Source: a bacterium (GTDB lineage Bacteria; JAMCPX01). From it: a DNA stretch of 30,167 nt. This document shows positions 23,901-30,167 of the stretch, piece by piece; position 1 is the first letter of the stretch; every line of letters starts with the position of its first letter. Both the position numbers and the translations under genes were made by a program. The notes beneath the pieces are model-generated. The model made no database searches, was not told the origin of the DNA, and saw nothing but the letters and a program-made list of their open reading frames with translations. The stretch covers positions 1-30,167 of the forward strand of contig JAJYJX010000006.1 in NCBI GenBank assembly GCA_021789095.1. Reading direction: 5' to 3'.

Positions 23901-24612
23901 GGTTCACCGTGTCCGATACAATAAGTCCGTCCCTGAACGTTATGATCCGCTGTGCATACGCGGCAATATCATGTTCATGGGTCACCAGTATTATGGTCAC
24001 ACCCATTTCTTCGTTGAGCTTCTTCAGTACGTGCATGATCTCGTAGCTCGTTTTGGTGTCAAGGTTGCCTGTGGGCTCGTCCGCAAGTATGATGCTCGGG
24101 GAATTGACAAGCGCCCGCGCTATCGCAACACGCTGCTGCTGACCTCCTGAAAGCTGCTGGGGAAAATGCTTCTCAAACCCTTTCAGTCCCATCATTTCAA
24201 GCAGTTCCAATGCTTTTTTCACCCTCTCATGTCTTGATGTACCCGAATATACGAGCGGGAGCTCGATATTTTCCATGGCGCTCGTCCGTGCAAGCAGGTT
24301 AAAGTTCTGGAATATAAAACCAATCCTTTCATTGCGGATCTCGGCAAGCCTGTCTGGGGTGAACGATGAGACATCCGTGCCCTGGAGGAAGTATTCGCCT
24401 TCTGTCGGTTTATCAAGGCATCCGAGTATATTCATAAAGGTTGTTTTGCCGGATCCCGATGCACCTGTTATGGATACAAAAGAGCCCTTCGGTATTTCAA
24501 GATTTACCTCTTTGATTGCCGGCACTGCGACATGGTCCAGAAAATAAGTCTTTTTCAAGCCGACAACCTTGACAACAATGCCGTTATTGTCCTGTCTGGT
24601 ATCCTGTGACAA
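23890..24612 (-). CDS. MacB/LolD-type ABC transporter ATPase
   Basis: A 240-residue nucleotide-binding subunit that energises the permease. Walker A is GASGSGKTT (about residues 50-58), the Q-loop is FIFQNFNLL, the ABC signature LSGGQQQR is near 153, Walker B is IILADEPTGNLD near 175, and the switch His is in THEHD. It belongs to the MacB/LolD/FtsE lipoprotein- and peptide-extrusion group. Its start lies within the end of the MacA-like adaptor gene (29-base overlap). It is separated from the permease gene by about 200 bases with a possible small ORF, an unusual gap in an otherwise overlapping operon. Confidence 0.94.
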   Translation of the reverse strand: MSQDTRQDNNGIVVKVVGLKKTYFLDHVAVPAIKEVNLEIPKGSFVSITGASGSGKTTFMNILGCLDKPTEGEYFLQGTDVSSFTPDRLAEIRNERIGFIFQNFNLLARTSAMENIELPLVYSGTSRHERVKKALELLEMMGLKGFEKHFPQQLSGGQQQRVAIARALVNSPSIILADEPTGNLDTKTSYEIMHVLKKLNEEMGVTIILVTHEHDIAAYAQRIITFRDGLIVSDTVNHEK

Positions 24613-25774
24613 CCTCGTCTCCTTCTTTCAAATCCCCTTTAACAAGTTCTGCAAAGTTGTTGTCCCGTATACCCGTTTGTATGGGTACAGGTATAAACTG
24701 ATTGTCCCTGTATACCCAGACCTTTGGTATGCGGTACCATGCCTTTTTCTCAGCCTCCGGATTTCCGGTCTTTGCCCAATCGGGCAGTTTGTTATGCAGG
24801 CTGTACGTTTTTATAAGGGTATCCGAATCCTTCGGGGCAAATCTGAGCGCTGCATTGGGTATCATTACGATATTATTTTTTTTGCCGACGTCTATGGTAA
24901 CATACGTGGTCATGCCCGGTTTCAATTTGAAGTCTTTGTTGTCCACGTAGATGATCACGTCGTAGTTAACGACGTTCTGGATGATTATGGGTGCGTTCCT
25001 TACAATGGCAACAGTACCCGTAAAAACGGTGGTGGGGTATGCATCGACCGTGAATTCCGATTTTTGTCCCACCTTTACCTTGCCTATGTCCGTTTCCACG
25101 ACGTTGGTGTCGCTTTCCATCTTTTCAAGGTTTTCTGCAATATCGAACATGTCCGGTGTCTGGAACGATGCCGCCACGGTCTGGCCCACGTTTATGTTGC
25201 GCGAAACAACAATGCCGTTGAGCGGAGAAATAATGCGCGTATTGGCAAGGTTAAACTGAGCTGTACTGTAATTCGCCTGTGCCTGGATAAGCGCGGCCTG
25301 TGCCGCCGAAAAATTTGCGGCAGCGACATCGTACGTTGCCTTTGTTGTATCAATGTCCTGTTTGGAAATCAGCTCGGGAGGGAGTGAAAGCTGCCTTTCA
25401 TAGTTTCCCTTATCAAGCTCCATGGTTGCTTTTGCCTGTAAGATCCCTGCCTTGGCACTGAGCAGGTTGGCGGTTGCCTGCGATAGCGCCGCCTCAAAAG
25501 GTGTCGGGTCTATGAGAGCAAGGATCTGGCCCTTTTTTACAATGCTGTTGAAATCTGCATATAATTTTATGATCTTGCCGGAAACCTGGCTGCCGACCTG
25601 TACCTCGACGATGGGATTGATCTGTCCTGTTGCAGTCACCGTTGAAGTGATATCGCCTATCCGTACTTTTTCGAACGCCAGCAATGGTTTTTTGTCCCTT
25701 TTGACAAGAACAATGACGATTATTATTACTACTGCCAGTGCTGCGCCTGCTATCAGCCAGTACTTATTCTTCAT
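24584..25774 (-). CDS. MacA-like periplasmic adaptor (membrane fusion protein)
   Basis: A 396-residue HlyD-family adaptor linking the inner-membrane ABC permease to TolC. The N-terminal anchor is at residues 4-22 (YWLIAGAALAVVIIIVIVL). The lipoyl/barrel-sandwich halves are VEVQVGSQVSGKIIKLYADF and IISPLNGIVVSRNINVGQTV. The intervening coiled-coil hairpin (about 85-180) is rich in Ala/Gln, and beta-barrel and membrane-proximal domains follow. The start MKNKYWL overlaps the end of the tolC gene by 11 bases; a longer in-frame start 15 codons upstream lies inside tolC. A GGGGG tract is the only ribosome-binding candidate, so coupling to tolC translation is likely. Confidence 0.92.
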   Translation of the reverse strand: MKNKYWLIAGAALAVVIIIVIVLVKRDKKPLLAFEKVRIGDITSTVTATGQINPIVEVQVGSQVSGKIIKLYADFNSIVKKGQILALIDPTPFEAALSQATANLLSAKAGILQAKATMELDKGNYERQLSLPPELISKQDIDTTKATYDVAAANFSAAQAALIQAQANYSTAQFNLANTRIISPLNGIVVSRNINVGQTVAASFQTPDMFDIAENLEKMESDTNVVETDIGKVKVGQKSEFTVDAYPTTVFTGTVAIVRNAPIIIQNVVNYDVIIYVDNKDFKLKPGMTTYVTIDVGKKNNIVMIPNAALRFAPKDSDTLIKTYSLHNKLPDWAKTGNPEAEKKAWYRIPKVWVYRDNQFIPVPIQTGIRDNNFAELVKGDLKEGDEVVTGYQTGQ

Positions 25775-27107
25775 AATTCGAACCCCCGTTTTCGATTGTA
25801 TTCCCGGTAACATACTCAAGGTTTGCCACTGCTATATTGTAGGACGCAAGCGCTGTTGCATAGGACGACTGGGCGTTCTGGTATGTGCCCACGGCAGTAA
25901 GGTAATCAAGGTAATTATTTATGCCTGCATTGTATCCTTTCTCGGTAAGCTCCAGATTCGCCTGGGCCTGGTCTAACGTGTCCTTTGCAACTGTTATGCT
26001 TTTTTCTGCCTGATCAATATTGTCCAATGCAGACTGTACCGACAGCCCGACCGACAATTTTTGCTGGTCGATGTTGTACTTGAGCTTCAGCATCTGCGCC
26101 CTGGCAACCTCCTTGGCCGATGTGTTCTGGAATCCGGAGAATATATTGAAATCGAGTTCGAGTCCGGCTGTCCAGTTCCATACGAGAGGGAAGTCCTGCC
26201 CGGACCAGTTGTACGATGCAACGCCTGACAGTGTGGGAAAGTATGTGCTTATGGATTGTTTGTATGAATACGTGGCAGAATCAAGCTGTTTTTTTAAAGA
26301 CAGGTAATCGGGCCGGTTGCCCAGTGCCTTGTCCACATAGGCGTCTGCGTCGCTCGTAATGGTTGTTGCAGTAAGCTCCCCCGTGAATTCAATGCCAGCC
26401 GTAAGGGGGAGTCCCATGAGTGACAGGAGATTAAGAATGTAGATCTTTTTTGCATTCTCCGCGGTTATCAGGCTCAGTTTGATGTTGCCAAGGCTGGTCT
26501 GTGCACTGAGAACGTCGATCTTTGTCTTGATACCGGCCTTGTAGTAAGCCTGCGCCTGCTGTAGCTGGGTTTCCATCTGCTGCAGGAGATACCTGTCAGC
26601 TTCGATAATCATATTGTACTGCAGTATGGAGAAAAAATTCTGTTTTACACTGTAGATCAGCGTATTCTTTGTATTTACAAAATTATACCGGGAAGCCTTT
26701 ACCAGCTCTGAGGCTGACTGCATGCCAAAATAGTTTTTGCCGAAGCTGAACAATTGCTGGTTAAGCGTTACCGATGCGGTGTAGTATGGATAGTTTGTAT
26801 TGTCCGGCGTTCTGTAGAATATAGATGTATAAGGACTTTTTGATGTTATCGCAAAATTAGAGGTGGCCCTCTGTGCATCCGCGACCGCATTTATCTGAGG
26901 CAGGAGGACCGACCTTGCGATGCCGTACGTGCCCTTGCTTGACATGATGTCCATCCCGGAGGCCTTCAGCTGCGGGTTATTTTCAAGGGTCAGCTTTACG
27001 CAGTCATCGAGTGTCATAACCTGTTGCTCATCTGCACTGACAGGCGGAACCGCTGTGATTGATAATAATAAAAATAGAAAAAAAATAGATATGCTTTTGC
27101 TCATCAT
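25764..27107 (-). CDS. TolC-family outer-membrane efflux protein
   Basis: A 447-residue outer-membrane factor with a Sec signal peptide (residues 1-25, cleavage near VSADEQ). Two structural repeats begin TLDDCVKLTLENNPQLKASG (about 31-50) and continue with long Ala/Gln/Asn-rich helices forming the periplasmic alpha-barrel, for example AYYKAGIKTKIDVLSAQTSL and KGYNAGINNYLDYLTAVGTY. These are the repeated 'G...DvL.A...' motifs typical of the family. It would form the trimeric exit duct for the MacAB-like pump encoded next to it. It starts 27 bases after the Spy-like gene. A second ATG is the next codon. Confidence 0.93.
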   Translation of the reverse strand: MMSKSISIFFLFLLLSITAVPPVSADEQQVMTLDDCVKLTLENNPQLKASGMDIMSSKGTYGIARSVLLPQINAVADAQRATSNFAITSKSPYTSIFYRTPDNTNYPYYTASVTLNQQLFSFGKNYFGMQSASELVKASRYNFVNTKNTLIYSVKQNFFSILQYNMIIEADRYLLQQMETQLQQAQAYYKAGIKTKIDVLSAQTSLGNIKLSLITAENAKKIYILNLLSLMGLPLTAGIEFTGELTATTITSDADAYVDKALGNRPDYLSLKKQLDSATYSYKQSISTYFPTLSGVASYNWSGQDFPLVWNWTAGLELDFNIFSGFQNTSAKEVARAQMLKLKYNIDQQKLSVGLSVQSALDNIDQAEKSITVAKDTLDQAQANLELTEKGYNAGINNYLDYLTAVGTYQNAQSSYATALASYNIAVANLEYVTGNTIENGGSNYEE

Positions 27108-27134
27108 AGAAACTCTCTAAGTCTTTTAAGTCCC

Positions 27135-27620
27135 TCAACGACGTGGGCCATGCGGCCCATGTCCGCCTTCTCTTTTGGTTATTGCGTTTTCTATTAAACC
27201 AAAAAACTTCTTTTGCTGGTCTTTATTCAGTATTGCCTTAACTACGATTATGTGGGCAACTATTTTCTGCTGTATGCTCTCCTGCATATCGCCTATCTCT
27301 GAAATAATTTGATTGATTTCCTTTTTATCAGGTTTATCAGCCCGCATAAGGTTGAGAAGTTTCATTCTTTTCTGAAATATCTGCTCTCGTGTTTTATCTA
27401 TTTCATCATGGAACGATTGCTCATTTTCTTCCAATGCCTTTGCCTGGTCGGGGTTCAGGGATAGTTCCCTGATAAGAAATGCGCGCCTTCCCTTCCCTGG
27501 CCCGAATGGTGCAGGCATATGTAATGAATTCCGGTAATACGAATATCCGACTGTGCCGAGGATAACTATGTTAAGGGCAACCGATAGTAAAAGTATGAAT
27601 TTCAATGTGCTATTTTTCAT
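27135..27620 (-). CDS. Spy/CpxP/ZraP-like periplasmic stress or metal-sensing protein
   Basis: A 161-residue protein anchored or exported by an N-terminal hydrophobic segment (residues 6-27). The rest is helical, with LSLNPDQAKALEENEQSFHD followed by a long amphipathic helix (IDKTREQIFQKRMKLLNLMR) and LNKDQQKKFFGLIENAI, a pattern of the heavy-metal-resistance/LTXXQ group. The tail GGHGPHGPRR could bind metal. Such proteins act as periplasmic chaperones or as sensors that modulate an envelope-stress sigma system. The start overlaps the anti-sigma gene by 11 bases, with GGAGGG upstream inside it. It probably reports on the signal that the downstream pump removes. Confidence 0.82.
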   Translation of the reverse strand: MKNSTLKFILLLSVALNIVILGTVGYSYYRNSLHMPAPFGPGKGRRAFLIRELSLNPDQAKALEENEQSFHDEIDKTREQIFQKRMKLLNLMRADKPDKKEINQIISEIGDMQESIQQKIVAHIIVVKAILNKDQQKKFFGLIENAITKREGGHGPHGPRR

Positions 27621-28059
27621 TGTTTCCCTCCATCATTGCAATATACGCCCCGCCTATAGAATTAGGCTGGACTGACTCAAACGCATCAAGAGAAAGTGAG
27701 GATACAATGGTTGTTTTCTGTCCTGCAAAAGTTTTACCAAGGAGGCTACCAGCTCGTGAACCTATAATTATTACTAAAATAACAACAGCCGCTTCTATGA
27801 GTCTGCTTAATACCGGGAACAATGACAATCTTTTTGTCCGCTTCTCGTCTATAGTAGCCATAACCCTTGTTGTAAACGCATAGGGTGCATTTAGCCTTTC
27901 CATGGAACTGAATGTATTGTGTATGGCCTGCATCTCCTCAAGCATGGTGCGACATTTCTTACAATCTCTTATATGGGCATCAAACAGCTCTGTTTCAGCT
28001 TTTGTTAATGCCTTGTCTATGTATGGTGAAAAAAGCTTTTTTGCCCTTGAACACCTCAT
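27610..28059 (-). CDS. Zinc-finger anti-sigma factor
   Basis: A 149-residue membrane anti-sigma factor of the zf-HC2 type. The cytoplasmic N-terminal domain holds the zinc motif HIRDCKKC (His29, Cys33, Cys36). A transmembrane helix is at about residues 86-106 (LIEAAVVILVIIIGSRAG), and a short periplasmic tail follows. It would bind and inhibit the ECF sigma factor encoded immediately upstream until a signal crosses the membrane. GAGGAGG precedes the ATG, and a GGAAC-N16-CGTTA promoter lies just upstream. It is coupled to the Spy-like gene by an 11-base overlap. Confidence 0.88.
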   Translation of the reverse strand: MRCSRAKKLFSPYIDKALTKAETELFDAHIRDCKKCRTMLEEMQAIHNTFSSMERLNAPYAFTTRVMATIDEKRTKRLSLFPVLSRLIEAAVVILVIIIGSRAGSLLGKTFAGQKTTIVSSLSLDAFESVQPNSIGGAYIAMMEGNNEK

Positions 28060-28078
28060 ATCTTCCTCCTCATATTAG

Positions 28079-28104
28079 TAACGATACAATCCTATTTTTG
28101 TTCC
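28079..28104 (-). promoter_or_regulatory. ECF-sigma-type promoter upstream of the anti-sigma/efflux genes
   Basis: On the minus strand GGAAC (28100-28104) and CGTTA (28079-28083) are separated by exactly 16 bases. This is the usual layout of group-IV sigma promoters, which have an AAC-containing -35 and a CGT-containing -10. The expected transcript start is near 28072, only about 13 bases before the anti-sigma ATG but just upstream of its ribosome binding site. It implies that the ECF sigma encoded next door drives anti-sigma and efflux genes. Confidence 0.6.
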
Positions 28105-28105
28105 G

Positions 28106-28124
28106 TAAACCCCGTTAGAGAACC
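28106..28124. repeat. CCCCGTTAGA-family repeat, single arm
   Basis: TAAACCCCGTTAGAGAACC matches the core of the inverted repeats at 1730-1765 and 10284-10387. Its partner arm is not recognisable. It borders the ECF-type promoter between the sigma and anti-sigma genes. Confidence 0.5.
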
Positions 28125-28146
28125 TGATTTTCCATGAGAATAAGGA

Positions 28147-28740
28147 TTACCGGTTTTCATGATTAGTCCTCTCTATCGGGGTAAATCCCTTCATTAAATC
28201 TCTTAGCTCTTCTCTTGCCCTTGAAATCCTTGATTTGACAGTGCCTATGGATATGTCCAGCACACGTGCGATGTCTTCGTAAGGGAGTCCTTCGATCTCT
28301 TTCATGACTATGATAGTCCTTAATTTCTGCGATAATTTCTTTAATGCTTTTTGCAATGCATCGGTCATTTGCCTGGATTCATAAAGCTTTTCAGGGGAAG
28401 GTTCAGTGGACTGCTCCTCTGCAATGATATCCTCTCCATTATTGGTGTGTTTGAAAAGGGATTCAAAAGCAGACTTTCGTTTATAATCAATGCAGGTATT
28501 GACTGCTATGCGGTAAAGCCATGTATAGAGCGATGCATCGGGCTTGAAGTTTTTCAGGCTCTGGTAAGCCTTCAAAAACGTGTCCTGTGCCGCGTCCTCG
28601 GCATTATGAGGGTCCCCCAGCATGTAACGGCAAAGCCTGTATATCCTGTCCTGGTATGCAAGGACGATGTCTTTAAATGCCGACGTGTCTCCCCGCTTGA
28701 AGCGTTCAAGGACGACAGGCTCGTTCAGTTTTTCGCTCAT
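28147..28740 (-). CDS. ECF RNA polymerase sigma factor (RpoE-like)
   Basis: A 197-residue group-IV sigma factor. Region 2 (about residues 22-95) includes DRIYRLCRYMLGDPHNAEDA, DTFLKAYQSL and the DNA-opening and -10-recognition segment SLYTWLYRIAVNTCIDYKR. Region 4 (about 130-185) includes LRTIIVMKEIEGLPYEDIA and the recognition helix IGTVKSRISRAREELR. There is no sigma-3 domain. The zinc-finger anti-sigma gene follows 87 bases downstream, the standard pairing. It starts 18 bases after hemW, so it may be read from the hemW promoter and be present at a basal level. Confidence 0.95.
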   Translation of the reverse strand: MSEKLNEPVVLERFKRGDTSAFKDIVLAYQDRIYRLCRYMLGDPHNAEDAAQDTFLKAYQSLKNFKPDASLYTWLYRIAVNTCIDYKRKSAFESLFKHTNNGEDIIAEEQSTEPSPEKLYESRQMTDALQKALKKLSQKLRTIIVMKEIEGLPYEDIARVLDISIGTVKSRISRAREELRDLMKGFTPIERTNHENR

Positions 28741-28758
28741 GCAAAATCCCGTCGTGTT

Positions 28759-29898
28759 TCAGAACAGTTCTGTGACAATGCCGTCCATAACGCACATGCC
28801 CCTGACTGTCAGGCTGAGTTTGTTGTCCTGTACGTTGATCAATCCGTCATCGGAAAGGTGTTTCATAAGCACCCTGTTTTTCACCAGTGCAGTATCAACA
28901 TGCTTCCATGTCCTGAGGGACAGGAAGATATATTCGAGTGTTTCGGCGTCCTTATCAAGCACCTCTGTTCTGCTGATGGGGAATATGCCTTCAGACCGTT
29001 TATTGCCCGGCTTATCCAGAAGTTTGGAAATGTAGACCGAAGGAGGATATGCATTTTCGTACCGCGCCTGTGCAGTCATGCCTATCCACGGCAGGCCTGC
29101 CTTGAAAAACCCGTGTGCTCCTGATCCTATACCGAGATAATCACCCCGCTCCCAATAGTTCATGTTGTGTATGGACTGGCAGCCTTTTTTCGCGAAGTTG
29201 GAGACCTCGTAGTGCTCATATCCGTTCCTGATCATTTCATCGTGTACGAGCATATAAAGCTCTTCGAACGCCTCGTCATTGAGCGGCCTGAATATCTTGT
29301 CCATGTATAACGGCGTGCCCTGCTCAATCGTGAGATAATAGAAAGAAACATGTTCGGGATGAATATCTTTTATGCCTTTTAATTCCCTGTCGATATTCTG
29401 CGATGGTATGCCGTATATTATGTCAACATTTATGTTTTTGAATCCCGCGTTTCTCGCCTTTTCAATGGCCGAAAAAGATGAATCGGCACTATGGAGCCTT
29501 CCCAAGGATTTCAGTACATTGTCATCAAAAGACTGGAGCCCGATGCTGAGGCGGTTAATCCCAAGAGTATGCATCGCTTTTAGTTTTTCCGCTGATACGC
29601 TCTCCGGGTTGGTCTCTATTGTAATTTCAACGTCTTCCTTTACAACGAAAGTTTCCCTGATCCCGCTTATGAGCTGCTCTACATGTGACGGCTCAAGCAG
29701 CGATGGCGTTCCGCCTCCTATATATACGCTCTTAACCTCCCTGTCTGACAGGAACGGTTTGTAAAGGTTGATCTCTGTACTCACAGCTTTTATATATGCA
29801 TCTATATCTTTTATATCCGGGGTTGTGGACAGGAAACTGCAGTATCTGCATTTCTTTTTACAGTATGGTATATGTACATAAACTGAATAAGTACTCAT
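28759..29898 (-). CDS. hemW: HemW-like radical SAM protein (haem chaperone)
   Basis: A 379-residue radical SAM protein of the HemN/HemW group. The [4Fe-4S] cluster motif CKKKCRYC (Cys13, Cys17, Cys20) comes right after YVHIPY. IGGGTPSLL, ETNPES and RLSIGLQSFDD are conserved. The C-terminal HemN-like domain is present. HemW lacks the extra N-terminal Cys of true coproporphyrinogen dehydrogenase HemN; this early cluster position and the length fit HemW, which delivers haem to respiratory proteins. No clear ribosome binding site precedes the start. It heads the minus-strand series that continues into the ECF sigma gene. Confidence 0.88.
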   Translation of the reverse strand: MSTYSVYVHIPYCKKKCRYCSFLSTTPDIKDIDAYIKAVSTEINLYKPFLSDREVKSVYIGGGTPSLLEPSHVEQLISGIRETFVVKEDVEITIETNPESVSAEKLKAMHTLGINRLSIGLQSFDDNVLKSLGRLHSADSSFSAIEKARNAGFKNINVDIIYGIPSQNIDRELKGIKDIHPEHVSFYYLTIEQGTPLYMDKIFRPLNDEAFEELYMLVHDEMIRNGYEHYEVSNFAKKGCQSIHNMNYWERGDYLGIGSGAHGFFKAGLPWIGMTAQARYENAYPPSVYISKLLDKPGNKRSEGIFPISRTEVLDKDAETLEYIFLSLRTWKHVDTALVKNRVLMKHLSDDGLINVQDNKLSLTVRGMCVMDGIVTELF

Positions 29899-30011
29899 AA
29901 TTTATGTTTAAATATAATGTCTATAGTATGCGAATACAAGCGATACAAAAACAATTATTATGTTGATATAAGATCCATACTGCCATTCCTGTGGACAAAC
30001 TGAGTGAAAAT

Positions 30012-30043
30012 GTCATTCTGGGGGAGCAAAGCGAACGAAGAAC
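30012..30043. repeat. Dispersed-repeat fragment (GTCATTCTG type)
   Basis: The segment beginning GTCATTCTGGGGGAGC and ending CGAAGAACCT resembles dispersed intergenic repeats that begin GTCATTCTG and carry GAAGCGA-like direct repeats. Only one copy lies in this window, in the 188-base gap between hemW and the last partial gene. Confidence 0.35.
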
Positions 30044-30086
30044 CTAAAACATGTATACTATTTATCGAAGAAAGCCGATTGGGGAT

Positions 30087-30167
30087 ATGGAATTGTTAAA
30101 ACAGACACTGGGAACTTTTTACAGGCGGTATGACTTAAAACAGTATATCGTGCATGATCCTATTGAG
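30087..30167 (+). CDS. Start of a TIGR02757-like protein (partial)
   Basis: Twenty-seven codons run to the window edge (MELLKQTLGTFYRRYDLKQY then IVHDPIE), resembling the N-terminus of the TIGR02757 (DUF2400) family, whose function is unknown. GGGG lies close to the ATG. An in-frame ATG at 30051 offers a 12-residue longer product. The remainder lies beyond the window, so this assignment is provisional. Confidence 0.5.
   Translation, partial: MELLKQTLGTFYRRYDLKQYIVHDPIE

Noticed and set aside
24569-25387. 272-codon open frame on the plus strand
   Set aside because: It lies opposite the MacA-like adaptor gene and reads as a low-quality shadow frame.
1-30167. CRISPR arrays, tRNA or rRNA genes, restriction or toxin-antitoxin systems
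   Set aside because: No regularly spaced repeats, cloverleaf-like sequences, rRNA segments or recognisable defence proteins were seen; the XRE fragments are not accompanied by a toxin gene.

Overview
This 30.2 kb window looks like a chromosomal contig from a Gram-negative anaerobe, most plausibly a member of the former Deltaproteobacteria (Desulfobacterota or allies). The reasons are the murA-hisG-hisD gene order, a short-form HisG, a ten-haem lipoprotein cytochrome c, an ADP-forming acetyl-CoA synthetase fusion, and many short palindromic intergenic repeats of the GTCATTCC...GGAATGAC type. The taxonomy is inferred from gene content only; no rRNA gene or other marker is present. No tRNA, rRNA, CRISPR array or replication origin was recognised.

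Layout. 1-7.0 kb: mostly housekeeping and redox genes: purH (-), a WrbA-type quinone reductase (-), divergent from it a small outer-membrane beta-barrel protein (+), a decahaem lipoprotein cytochrome (+), a dGTPase-like HD hydrolase (+), a histidine phosphatase (-) and a DoxX membrane protein (-). 7.0-11.5 kb: a plus-strand series murA-hisG-hisD (ATGA-type overlaps), then lgt and an overlapping short J-domain gene. 11.6-16.6 kb: an acyl-CoA energy module made of an ADP-forming acetyl-CoA synthetase fusion and a BioD-like/DRTGG protein (+), convergent with an AMP-forming long-chain acyl-CoA synthetase (-).

16.7-22.3 kb is a genomic scrapyard and accessory island. It holds an inverted-repeat remnant abutting a 5'-truncated serine hydrolase gene, an IS1182-type insertion sequence whose transposase has an in-frame TAA, two decayed XRE-regulator genes flanking a collagen-like FGE-fold lipoprotein gene, a small Cys-rich membrane protein plus a TMEM163-like cation transporter behind a possible Fur-type site, an IS3 OrfA remnant, and a HEAT-repeat protein.

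22.4-29.9 kb is one coherent minus-strand cluster in the order hemW - ECF sigma - zinc-finger anti-sigma - Spy/CpxP-like periplasmic protein - TolC - MacA-like adaptor - MacB-type ATPase - (possible 71-codon ORF) - FtsX/MacB-type permease. Most junctions overlap. A good ECF-type promoter (GGAAC, 16 bp, CGTTA) lies between the sigma and anti-sigma genes. I read this as an envelope-stress-responsive tripartite ABC efflux system that controls its own expression. This cluster and the FGE/XRE module are the most interesting parts. The window ends inside the 5' end of a gene resembling the TIGR02757 family.
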